Of a DNA stretch of 64,000 nucleotides, positions 17,881-26,462 are shown piece by piece. Each line of letters opens with the position of its first letter. The first letter of the stretch is position 1. The notes below the pieces were generated by a model that was not told the origin of the DNA, made no database searches, and saw nothing but the letters and a program-made list of their open reading frames with translations. A program made the position numbers and the translations under genes. Origin of the DNA: Cedecea neteri (GTDB taxonomy: Bacteria > Pseudomonadota > Gammaproteobacteria > Enterobacterales > Enterobacteriaceae); NCBI RefSeq assembly GCF_000758305.1, contig NZ_CP009458.1, positions 248,001 through 312,000 on the forward strand, written 5' to 3'.

Positions 17881-17908
17881 TTGCATCAAAAAGCGAGCGG
17901 AGTATAGT
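17881..17908 (+). promoter_or_regulatory. Promoter of the initiator tRNA genes
   Basis: TTGCAT (17881-17886) and TATAGT (17903-17908) are spaced by 16 bases and followed by GCGC, a GC-rich discriminator typical of stringently controlled tRNA promoters. The tRNA starts 14 bases after the -10 box. Confidence 0.75.
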
Positions 17909-17921
17909 GCGCATCCACGGA

Positions 17922-17998
<77 letters not shown>

Positions 17999-18061
17999 AT
18001 TAAAAGTCGCTGATTTAACAGCGCAATGATGAAAAATCATTAAAAAGAGTAGTATGACGGA

Positions 18062-18138
<77 letters not shown>

Positions 18139-18147
18139 ACATTGAGA

Positions 18148-18169
18148 ACACCCTTACGGGTGTTTTTTT
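18148..18169 (+). terminator. Terminator of the tRNA-fMet transcript
   Basis: ACACCC and GGGTGT form a short stem with a TTAC loop, followed by seven T. Confidence 0.85.
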
Positions 18170-18185
18170 GTTTCTGCTGTTTGTA

Positions 18186-18216
18186 AAAAAATAAGGCAGG
18201 TTTATCTCCCGCCTTT
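18186..18216 (-). terminator. Terminator of amiC
   Basis: On the minus strand AAGGCGGG and CCTGCCTT pair with one mismatch around a 7-base loop and are followed by ATTTTTTT. Confidence 0.7.
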
Positions 18217-18226
18217 ATCCTCTGTG

Positions 18227-19477
18227 TTAGCCCCGTCTTGCCAGCCTTGAGCTGTCCGAGAAGTACGCCTTAATCCCTGCCAAAATTGACTCCGCAACTT
18301 CCTGCTGGAATTTCGCCGTACGCAGCTTGCGCTCCTCTTCAGGATTACTCAGGAATGCAGTCTCCACCAGAATAGACGGAATATCAGGCGCTTTTAGCAC
18401 CGCAAATCCGGCCTGATCGACGCTGTTTTTATGCAGCTTGTTCACTTTCCCCAGCCGGTTAAGCACCTCTTTCCCAAACTTCAGGCTATCGTTGATGGTC
18501 AGCGACTGCACCATGTCGAACATCGTGTGGTCGAGATAGCGATCCCCGCTTTTGCCCACGCCACCAATTAAATCCGCGGCGTTCTGCGTTTGCGCCAGGT
18601 ATTTTGCCGCCGTACTGGTCGCCCCTTTGGTGGACAACGCAAAGACCGACGACCCGCGCGCGGCAGCGGTCGTAAATGCATCCGCATGAATAGAAACAAA
18701 CAGGTCGGCTCGCTGCTTTTGCGCCTTGGCAACGCGCACTTTCAGCGGGATAAACACATCTTCATTGCGCGTCATGTAAGCCTTCATATTGCCCTCTTTA
18801 TCGAGCAAGGCCTTCAGCCTGCGCGCGATGCTGAGCACAATATCTTTTTCGCGGGTCTTGTTCGGGCCAATCGCACCGGGATCTTCGCCGCCGTGTCCCG
18901 GATCAAGCATGATGACAATCGGCCTGTCTCGCCCGGCTTTACCCGGCTGCGGCCCTTTTTCCGCCGGCATTTTCTTGTCTAACTGGCCGTTGTTGTAATC
19001 TTCCAGTAACGCCAGCAGCGGATCTTGTTCGCTATTCATATTGGCGGGATAAAGATCCATCACCAGGCGCTCTTTAAATTCGGCAACCGGAGCCAGCGCA
19101 AACAAATGCGGGGTCACGTTTTGCTTCAATTCGAAAACCATGCGCACGGTTTTGGGATCAAACTGCCCCACGCGGGCGGATTTAATAAAGGGATCGTCGC
19201 CGCGAACCTGGCTGCCAATGCCTTTTAAAACTGAATTTAAATGCGCCCCTTCGATATCCACAACCACCCGCTCCGGGTTGCTGAGCGCAAACTGGCGGTA
19301 CTTCAGCTGATGGTTAGATTCCAGCGTCACACGGGTATAAGACGAGGCCGGCCAGACGCGCACGGCGATCACCTGGCTTGAGGCAGCAAAACCGACCTTG
19401 CTGACGCTCAACAACCACATGGCTCCGGCACCCTGAAGTAGACGGCGGCGACTCATTAACGAACTGGAATCTGGCAT
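18227..19477 (-). CDS. amiC: N-acetylmuramoyl-L-alanine amidase AmiC
   Basis: This 416-residue septal amidase (E. coli 417) splits daughter-cell peptidoglycan with the activator NlpD. It has a Tat signal peptide: SRRRLLQGAGAMWLLSV, with the twin arginines at about residues 9-11. An N-terminal AMIN domain (about 35-150) targets the septum, and the Amidase_3 catalytic domain follows, with zinc ligands in LDPGHGGED, the following EKD segment and VSIHADAF, and the catalytic glutamate in ILVETAFLSN. The gene is divergent from argA. Confidence 0.97.
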   Translation of the reverse strand: MPDSSSLMSRRRLLQGAGAMWLLSVSKVGFAASSQVIAVRVWPASSYTRVTLESNHQLKYRQFALSNPERVVVDIEGAHLNSVLKGIGSQVRGDDPFIKSARVGQFDPKTVRMVFELKQNVTPHLFALAPVAEFKERLVMDLYPANMNSEQDPLLALLEDYNNGQLDKKMPAEKGPQPGKAGRDRPIVIMLDPGHGGEDPGAIGPNKTREKDIVLSIARRLKALLDKEGNMKAYMTRNEDVFIPLKVRVAKAQKQRADLFVSIHADAFTTAAARGSSVFALSTKGATSTAAKYLAQTQNAADLIGGVGKSGDRYLDHTMFDMVQSLTINDSLKFGKEVLNRLGKVNKLHKNSVDQAGFAVLKAPDIPSILVETAFLSNPEEERKLRTAKFQQEVAESILAGIKAYFSDSSRLARRG

Positions 19478-19654
19478 GGCTCCCCTGAGCGATAATCACT
19501 AAATGGATGAATTTATTTTTTTGAGCCAAAAACTTTAGCGAAACACGCGGTTACTGTCATCTATAAAAGGGTAAACGTTCGGAAAAGGTCATCAAAAGTC
19601 AGGGGGAAGGAATTTTATCCTGGATGAAAATTGGCACTTGCACCAGACACCATA

Positions 19655-19693
19655 AAAGAATAAAAATACACAAATTACGAATAATCATGCAAT
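19655..19693 (+). promoter_or_regulatory. Pair of ARG boxes at argA
   Basis: Two 18-base segments, with cores AGAATAAAAATACA (19657-19670) and CGAATAATCATGCA (19678-19691), resemble the ArgR operator TGAATAATTATTCA and are separated by 3 bases. This spacing is the one used by the ArgR hexamer at arginine biosynthesis genes. They end 12 bases before the argA start codon, so arginine-ArgR should repress argA. Confidence 0.7.
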
Positions 19694-19704
19694 GAGGGTG
19701 TGCC

Positions 19705-21036
19705 GTGGTAAAGGAACGCAGAACTGAACTGGTCCAGGGATTTCGCCATTCTGTTCCCTATATTAATGCCCACCGGGGAAAAACGTTTGTCATCATGCTC
19801 GGCGGCGAAGCCATTGAACATGAAAACTTTTCCAGCATCGTCAACGATATCGGCCTGCTTCACAGCCTGGGCATTCGCCTGGTCGTGGTGTACGGCGCAC
19901 GCCCGCAGATTGACGAAAACCTGGCTGAGCACCACCATGAGCCGGTTTACCATAAACATACCCGAGTCACCGACGCAAAAACCCTCGAACTGGTAAAGCA
20001 GGCGGCAGGGCTACTTCAGCTCGACATCACCGCGCGGCTTTCCATGAGTCTGGGTAATACGCCGCTTCAGGGCGCCCATATCAACGTGGTCAGCGGTAAT
20101 TTCATTATCGCGCAGCCTCTGGGCGTGGACGATGGCGTGGACTATTGCCATAGCGGGCGCGTCCGCCGGATCGATGAAGAAGCCATTCACCGCCAGTTGG
20201 ACAGCGGCGCGATTGTGCTGATGGGGCCGGTTGCGGTCTCCGTCACGGGGGAAAGCTTTAACCTCACCTCCGAAGAAGTCGCCACCCAGCTAGCGGTTAA
20301 GTTGAAGGCAGAGAAAATGATTGGGTTCTGCTCCGCTCAGGGCGTGACCGACGACCAGGGAAACGTGATTTCCGAACTGTTCCCGAACGAGGCCCAGCAG
20401 CGCATTGAAGCCCTGGAAAACAGCGGCGACTATCATTCCGGTACCGTACGCTTCCTGCGTGGAGCGGTGAAGGCCTGCCGCAGCGGCGTGCGCCGCAGCC
20501 ACCTGCTCAGCTATCAGGAAGATGGTGCCCTGCTGCAGGAACTGTTCTCCCGCGACGGGATCGGTACGCAGATTGTGATGGAAAGCGCCGAGCAGATCCG
20601 CCGCGCCACCATCAACGACATCGGCGGTATTCTTGAGCTGATCCGCCCGCTGGAACAGCAAGGGATCCTGGTCCGCCGCTCCCGTGAGCAGTTGGAAATG
20701 GAGATCGACAAGTTCACCATTATTCAGCGGGATAACCTGACCATCGCCTGCGCCGCGCTCTATCCATTCCCGGAAGAAAGCATCGGTGAAATGGCCTGCG
20801 TCGCGGTGCATCCGGACTATCGCAGTTCGTCCCGGGGCGAAGAGCTACTGAACCGCGTCGCCAACCAGGCGCGGCAAATGGGGCTGAGCAAGCTGTTCGT
20901 GCTGACCACCCGCAGCATTCACTGGTTCCAGGAACGAGGCTTCCTGCCGGTGGACGTTGAGCTGCTGCCGGCGAGCAAAAAAGAGATGTACAACTATCAG
21001 CGCAAATCAAAAGTGCTGATGGCCGACCTCACCTGA
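19705..21036 (+). CDS. argA: N-acetylglutamate synthase ArgA
   Basis: This 443-residue enzyme makes N-acetylglutamate from acetyl-CoA and glutamate, the first step of arginine synthesis, and is feedback-inhibited by arginine. An amino acid kinase-like domain (about residues 20-280, VIMLGGEAIEHENF and GAHINVVSGNFI) is followed by a GNAT domain (about 295-430) with YRSSSRGEELLNR as the acetyl-CoA loop. The start is GTG at 19705 (MVKERR), as in E. coli, with GAGGGTG upstream. It converges on recD. Confidence 0.97.
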   Translation: MVKERRTELVQGFRHSVPYINAHRGKTFVIMLGGEAIEHENFSSIVNDIGLLHSLGIRLVVVYGARPQIDENLAEHHHEPVYHKHTRVTDAKTLELVKQAAGLLQLDITARLSMSLGNTPLQGAHINVVSGNFIIAQPLGVDDGVDYCHSGRVRRIDEEAIHRQLDSGAIVLMGPVAVSVTGESFNLTSEEVATQLAVKLKAEKMIGFCSAQGVTDDQGNVISELFPNEAQQRIEALENSGDYHSGTVRFLRGAVKACRSGVRRSHLLSYQEDGALLQELFSRDGIGTQIVMESAEQIRRATINDIGGILELIRPLEQQGILVRRSREQLEMEIDKFTIIQRDNLTIACAALYPFPEESIGEMACVAVHPDYRSSSRGEELLNRVANQARQMGLSKLFVLTTRSIHWFQERGFLPVDVELLPASKKEMYNYQRKSKVLMADLT

Positions 21037-21044
21037 CCTGAAAA

Positions 21045-21078
21045 AAGGGAAGGCATAAAGTGTGCCTTCCCTTATCTT
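21045..21078. terminator. Bidirectional terminator between argA and recD
   Basis: AAGGGAAGGC and GCCTTCCCTT form a 10-base stem with a 9-base loop. A-runs on the left and a T-rich right flank allow use on both strands. Confidence 0.85.
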
Positions 21079-22920
21079 TTATTCTCCAGAGAAAATCGCC
21101 ATAAGTCCGCTGCGGCGCTCCGTACGCGTGGCTATCGCTTTATTCAAAACGCGTTCATCGGTATACAGCGACAGCTGTTTACGGGCGCGCGTGATAGCGG
21201 TGTACACCAGCTCACGCGTCACCACCGGCACAAACTGGTTCGGCAACACCAGCGCGGCGTGATCAAATTCAGAACCTTGAGATTTATGTACCGTCATGGC
21301 GAAGGCCGTGTCGTGTGCTGGCAGACGGCTGGGCTGAACGGATTTTACGGTACCATCCGGCATTGAAAACCAGACACGAAGCCCTTCCTCACGCTGCAGA
21401 GCAATCCCGATATCGCCGTTAAACAAGCCAAGAGAGCTGTCATTGCGGGCAATCATCACCGGGCGTCCGCTGTACCAGCGAGACAGCGCCTGGGCAGGCC
21501 GCTGAATCAAACGCCCCAGCATCAGTGCCTGTTCAATACGCTCATTCAGGCCGCTGACGCCAAAAGGCCCTTCACGTAAAGCACACAGCAGCTGATAACG
21601 GCCAAAAGCAGTAATGATCTCCGCAGGATCGGCTTTCTGGCGCACCAGCTGCAAATACTCGCCGTAGCCGCTGACCACATCGGCAATCATTGCAGTGTAA
21701 TCTTCAGGCTCCAGCAGCGGCTGCAGCGAGATGTCCGTAAATCCCTGTCCAAATGCGGCTTTCACCTGCCGGCTATCGCTGGCATTAACGGCAAATGCCA
21801 GTTGACCGATACCGGACTGGCTGTCAAACCGATAGCTCTTACGCAGCAGGCAAAGCCCGTCTCGGAGCGCGCTTGCCCGGTCGCTATCGCCTACGGGAAC
21901 CTCACAGCCCGTGAGCCGATTTAATTGCTCCGCACGCTCAGCCGAATACCCGTCGTTCACGTAATGACAGATATCGCCTAGTACGGCGCCCGCTTCCACG
22001 GAAGCTAGCTGATCCCTGTCTCCGAGGAAGATGACTCTTGCCCGCTCCGGCAGAGCCTCGATAAGCCTGGACATCATCGGCAGGTCTACCATCGACGCCT
22101 CATCCACCACCAGCACATCCAGGTGTAGAGGATTCCCGGCATGGTGACGCAGACGCTGGCTGTTCGGCTGCGCGCCTAAAAGCCGGTGCAGCGTCGAAGC
22201 CTCTTCAGGCAGGCGTTTTTTCTGCTCATCGCTGAGCGGCAGCTGGCGCAGCGCACTTCCCAACGATTCCGTTAAGCGTGCGGCTGCCTTACCCGTGGGC
22301 GCTGCAAGCTGAATACGTACGGGCTGGCCATCGGAAAGCTGAACCAGCGCGCCCAACAGTTTTGCCACCGTTGTGGTTTTACCTGTCCCCGGCCCGCCGG
22401 AAATAACTGAAATACGGCGGGTCAGCGCCACCGCTGCGGCCACTTTCTGCCAGTCCGTCTGTGGGCTACGACCAAACAGTGCATCGAGGATTTCGCGAAG
22501 CCGGGTCTCATCCACCGCAACAGGCTGGTTATGTTCACCGAAAAAGGCCGCCACCCGCTGCTCGTTACTCCACATACGGTTGAGGTAAAGGCGGTTATCA
22601 ATGAGTTTCAGCGGCGTAGGTTCGTCGCCCGAACTCACTGAATGGGAAGCCAGTAACGCGCTGTGCCAGCCTGATACGGGCTCCGCCTCGGCAAAAAGCT
22701 GAGCCACAAGTTCAGGATGTTTGCCAGCAAAGGCATATTCGGGCCGGATGCGCTCAAGTGGCAGGCAGACATGCCCTTCGCCTGATTCACGGCTCAGTAG
22801 CGCTGCGGCCAGCATGACGGCGGGCTGCTTATCGTTAGCCACCATCATGGCAAACTGTGAATCCAGCGGCCTGAGGGCTTTCAGCGCCACCGCCTGATTG
22901 AGTAGCTGAGACATACTCAC
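21079..22920 (-). CDS. recD: RecBCD subunit alpha, 5'-3' helicase RecD
   Basis: This 613-residue superfamily 1B helicase is the fast motor of RecBCD. Walker A is GGPGTGKTTTVAKLL (about residues 170-185), Walker B is VLVVDEASMVDL, and later motifs include FLGDRDQLASVEAG and MTVHKSQGSEFDH. The GTG at 22920 overlaps the recB stop (GTGA) and has AGAGGAGAG at a suitable distance; an ATG six bases further in (22914) is the alternative. It ends the ptrA-recB-recD operon. Confidence 0.96.
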   Translation of the reverse strand: MSMSQLLNQAVALKALRPLDSQFAMMVANDKQPAVMLAAALLSRESGEGHVCLPLERIRPEYAFAGKHPELVAQLFAEAEPVSGWHSALLASHSVSSGDEPTPLKLIDNRLYLNRMWSNEQRVAAFFGEHNQPVAVDETRLREILDALFGRSPQTDWQKVAAAVALTRRISVISGGPGTGKTTTVAKLLGALVQLSDGQPVRIQLAAPTGKAAARLTESLGSALRQLPLSDEQKKRLPEEASTLHRLLGAQPNSQRLRHHAGNPLHLDVLVVDEASMVDLPMMSRLIEALPERARVIFLGDRDQLASVEAGAVLGDICHYVNDGYSAERAEQLNRLTGCEVPVGDSDRASALRDGLCLLRKSYRFDSQSGIGQLAFAVNASDSRQVKAAFGQGFTDISLQPLLEPEDYTAMIADVVSGYGEYLQLVRQKADPAEIITAFGRYQLLCALREGPFGVSGLNERIEQALMLGRLIQRPAQALSRWYSGRPVMIARNDSSLGLFNGDIGIALQREEGLRVWFSMPDGTVKSVQPSRLPAHDTAFAMTVHKSQGSEFDHAALVLPNQFVPVVTRELVYTAITRARKQLSLYTDERVLNKAIATRTERRSGLMAIFSGE

Positions 22921-25900
22921 AGTGGGCTCTCCTCTGCTGCCCCGGCGAACAGCGCATCCATGGCTTCAACCAGCCTGACGTCCGGTCGCGTAGAAAAAAT
23001 ACCCTGCTCGGGCTTACCTTGCTCCACGCCGCGCAGGAACAAATAGATAACCCCACCAAAATGCTGCTGGTAGTCATACCCGGCCATACGGTGGCGCAGG
23101 TAGCGATGCAGCGCCAGCGTGTAGAGCTGATATTGCAAATCGTAGCGATGGGATTGCATCGCCACCGCCATCGCCTCCTGGGTGTAAGCGCTGCTGTCTT
23201 CACCTAGCCAGTTAGATTTATAGTCCAGCAGGTAGTAGCGCCCCTGCCAGCGGAACACCAGGTCAATAAACCCTTTCAGCATCCCCTTCACCTGACGGAA
23301 GTCCAAAGGCGGGCAGCCAGCAGACAGCGGGTCGTAATGGCGAATCAGCGCGTCTAACGCCGGTGCCTGTAGTTCATTGTCGATAGGTAAATAAAATTCC
23401 AGCTCCACCTGCCTTTCCTTCGCAGAAAGCAGGTTCAGGGCAACGCCGGCGTCATTGAGCGGCGCAGCAAGCACCGCTTCCAGCCAGCGGCTCACCACCG
23501 GCCCCCACTCGCCGCCAAACCCATTGGCAAGCAAGTGTTTTTCTATCTCTTCAGGCTGTACTGGCTGCGTAAAATCAACCTCTTCGAAAAGGCTATGCAA
23601 GAAGGTACCAGGCGAAGCACCGCGCGGGAAAGTATGCGGCGTAAGTAACGGCTCACTTTGTTCGGGGGCCTCCCCTACGGCGTCAACGTCCAGGCGCGGC
23701 ACTAAATCCAATACCCGACTGCTGCCGTGCTGCTGCAGACCGGAATAACTGGTCACGCGCCAGTTATCGGTGATTCGACGCTTGAGCTGACGGGCGGCAA
23801 GCTCGGGCAACTCATCGGATACAGGCAGCCACGGAGTATCATCCCCGGGAGATAATGTTTCGACAGCGATAGCCTCGCTTTTCAGGCCTTCCAGCGCCTG
23901 GCGCAGCCCTTCGGCATCAAGAGCTTCTCCTTTCTGTAGCAAATAGCCCAGCGCACTGAGATGTAGATCGCTGCTGCCTTTTTTGGCTCTCGAACCACGG
24001 AACAACGGCGCCACGCCCAGGCTGCAGTGCCAGACGGAGCGGGTCAATGCCACATACAGCAGACGCAAGTCTTCCGCCAGACGTTCTTCTTCGGCCAGCC
24101 CCAGGCTTTCCGCGTCGTTGCTCAAATCCAGAAGCGAGGTAAAGGTGGTCCGGTCGTGATACAGGCCGCTGCTCTGCGGGCGATAGTTGGCCACGAACGG
24201 CAGCCAGACCAGCGGATACTCCAGCCCTTTGGATTTGTGAATGGTCACCACCTGCACCAAATGTTTATCACTTTCGAGCCTCAACTGCTGACTGGAAGCG
24301 TTGCTGTCCGGCTCGGCAATGCGCTGCGCCAGCCAGCGCACCAGCGCATGCTCGCTCTCCATTTCTGCAGAGGCCTCCTGCAACAGCTCGCTGATATGCA
24401 GAATATCCGTCAGCCTGCGTTCCCCGCCCGGCGTGGCCAGCAGGTTTTCAGCTATATTTCTCGCCCCGATTAAGGCCCTCAACATGGGCATCACGCCCCG
24501 CTTAAGCCACTGTTCGCGGTAGCCAAAGAATTCTTCAACCAGGTTATCCCAGGCCAGTTCGTCTTTGTTCAGAGACTCAATAGCCTGGGCATCCAGTCCT
24601 AGCATGCTCGTCGCAATGGCGCTGCGCATGGCGGTCTCAATTTCAGGCGTCAGCACGGCCTGTAATACCCACAGCAACTCACGCGCCTCAACCGTAGCGA
24701 ACACAGAATCACGGTTAGAGAGATATACCGATGGAATATTCAGCGCGCTTAGCGCATCACGCACAATGGCCGCTTCTCCACGGCTACGGACCAGAATCGT
24801 CATGTCTGATGCCCTGAGCGGCTGGGGCTCATCCCCATGCCAAAGCAGCGCATCCCCGCGCTGCCCGGCGGTGAGCCAGTCGCGAATTTGCCGGGCGCAC
24901 TGTATTGCCATCGCTTGTTGGTAATCACTCACACCGACGCCATCGCCCGGCTGGAGCCACATTTTCACCGCCGCCTGGCTTTCACCCCGGATGGTAAACC
25001 GTAGCCCACCGTTACGGGGCGCTGATTTGACCGGCAGGAATGGAATCTGGCGGAATAAGAACGGGTTATCAACCTGCTGGAACAGCGTGTTTACGCCGTG
25101 GATCATCGAGGGAGACGAGCGCCAGTTAGTATCCAGCGTGTAGTGGGCGCTAACTTCCTGACGCGCCTTCATGTAGGTAAAAATATCGGCGCCGCGGAAA
25201 GCGTAAATAGCCTGCTTGGGGTCACCAATCAACAGTAGCGCGGTACCCTGCTGCTTGATGTACAGCCGGCGGAAAATACGGTACTGCTGCGGGTCGGTAT
25301 CCTGGAATTCATCGATCATCGCCACCGGGAAACGGTTACGGATCGCCGTCGCTAATGCGTCGCCACCGGGCTGATGCAGAGACTCATCGAGCCGGCTCAG
25401 CATATCGTCAAAGCCCAGTTCGCCGCGGCGGCGCTTCTCTTGCTGAACAATATAACGAATTTCCGCCATCGCTCTGGCTATCACCAGGTCGCGCAGCGTT
25501 AGCGGCTCTGCAAGCAATGCATCTATGGCAGTGAACAAGCTATGCCGGGGCACTTCGCCTTTTTTGGTTTTCTCTTCAAGCGTGCTTTGCGCAAACTTCG
25601 CCAGCGCGTCAGGGAGCTGATAGCTGGTGGTTTCCAGCTGCGCCCACTGCCCAACAATCTCCAGCCAGTTCGGCAAATGTTTACTGCTGTAGCTGCGTTT
25701 ATCCACGCCAGAATCGCTAATCAGGCTTGCCAGCTCACCCGCAGCTGCTCTCCACTGAGCTTTGACCCCGTCGATAGCGGAGATTATTTTTTCATGGCGA
25801 GCCAGCAGCGTTTCGTCATCCGCCGGGGGCTGTTTCAACCGGGGTTGTTCCCCCTGAAGCCAGCTATTGATGTCTTTTAAAAGCGCTTCCGGGCCAGACC

Positions 25901-26462
25901 ACTCTTCACTCATCGCTTGAGCGACTGGTTTTGGCAACGGGTAGCAGTGACGCCGCCAGAAGTCAGCACACGCGTGGCGGCGCAGCACGGATTCATCCTC
26001 AAGGAGCTGTTGCTCGAACAGCATTCCGGACTCAAAAGCGTTGAGGCTGAGCATTCGCTGGCAAAAGCCGTGGATCGTGAAGATAGCGGCCTCATCCATC
26101 TGCTGTTCGGCTAACAGCAAGGTACGGGCAGCAAGCTGCTTGTCCGCTATCTGGGCAAGCAGGTTTTGCAGAAGTGGGTTTTTGGTGCGGTTACGAATAC
26201 AGGCGATGCGCAATTCGTGGATATTTGCCCGAATACGACCACGCAGTTCTTCGGTGGCCGCTTCGGTGAAGGTCACCACCAGCAGTTCTTCAACACCTAG
26301 CGGGCGGGGGAAAGCATTCTCTCCCCCTAAGCCCAATAACAACCGCAAATAAAGCGCGGCAATGGTAAAGGTCTTACCGGTCCCCGCGGAAGCTTCTATC
26401 AACCGTTCGCCGAACAGCGGCAAACTTAAAGGATCAAGGGGCTGCGCGGTTACATCGGTCAT
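22917..26462 (-). CDS. recB: RecBCD subunit beta, helicase-nuclease RecB
   Basis: This 1181-residue protein (E. coli 1180) is the 3'-5' helicase and only nuclease of RecBCD, which repairs double-strand breaks and degrades foreign DNA. Walker A is EASAGTGKTFTIAALYLRL near residue 25; VTIHKSKGLEYPLVW and LLYVALTRS are helicase motifs V and VI. The nuclease domain near the C-terminus carries LLDYKSNWLGED, whose Asp and Lys are catalytic. The ATG at 26462 shares one base with the ptrA stop (TAATG) and matches the E. coli start; the frame is open to 26525 inside ptrA. Confidence 0.97.
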   Translation of the reverse strand: MTDVTAQPLDPLSLPLFGERLIEASAGTGKTFTIAALYLRLLLGLGGENAFPRPLGVEELLVVTFTEAATEELRGRIRANIHELRIACIRNRTKNPLLQNLLAQIADKQLAARTLLLAEQQMDEAAIFTIHGFCQRMLSLNAFESGMLFEQQLLEDESVLRRHACADFWRRHCYPLPKPVAQAMSEEWSGPEALLKDINSWLQGEQPRLKQPPADDETLLARHEKIISAIDGVKAQWRAAAGELASLISDSGVDKRSYSSKHLPNWLEIVGQWAQLETTSYQLPDALAKFAQSTLEEKTKKGEVPRHSLFTAIDALLAEPLTLRDLVIARAMAEIRYIVQQEKRRRGELGFDDMLSRLDESLHQPGGDALATAIRNRFPVAMIDEFQDTDPQQYRIFRRLYIKQQGTALLLIGDPKQAIYAFRGADIFTYMKARQEVSAHYTLDTNWRSSPSMIHGVNTLFQQVDNPFLFRQIPFLPVKSAPRNGGLRFTIRGESQAAVKMWLQPGDGVGVSDYQQAMAIQCARQIRDWLTAGQRGDALLWHGDEPQPLRASDMTILVRSRGEAAIVRDALSALNIPSVYLSNRDSVFATVEARELLWVLQAVLTPEIETAMRSAIATSMLGLDAQAIESLNKDELAWDNLVEEFFGYREQWLKRGVMPMLRALIGARNIAENLLATPGGERRLTDILHISELLQEASAEMESEHALVRWLAQRIAEPDSNASSQQLRLESDKHLVQVVTIHKSKGLEYPLVWLPFVANYRPQSSGLYHDRTTFTSLLDLSNDAESLGLAEEERLAEDLRLLYVALTRSVWHCSLGVAPLFRGSRAKKGSSDLHLSALGYLLQKGEALDAEGLRQALEGLKSEAIAVETLSPGDDTPWLPVSDELPELAARQLKRRITDNWRVTSYSGLQQHGSSRVLDLVPRLDVDAVGEAPEQSEPLLTPHTFPRGASPGTFLHSLFEEVDFTQPVQPEEIEKHLLANGFGGEWGPVVSRWLEAVLAAPLNDAGVALNLLSAKERQVELEFYLPIDNELQAPALDALIRHYDPLSAGCPPLDFRQVKGMLKGFIDLVFRWQGRYYLLDYKSNWLGEDSSAYTQEAMAVAMQSHRYDLQYQLYTLALHRYLRHRMAGYDYQQHFGGVIYLFLRGVEQGKPEQGIFSTRPDVRLVEAMDALFAGAAEESPL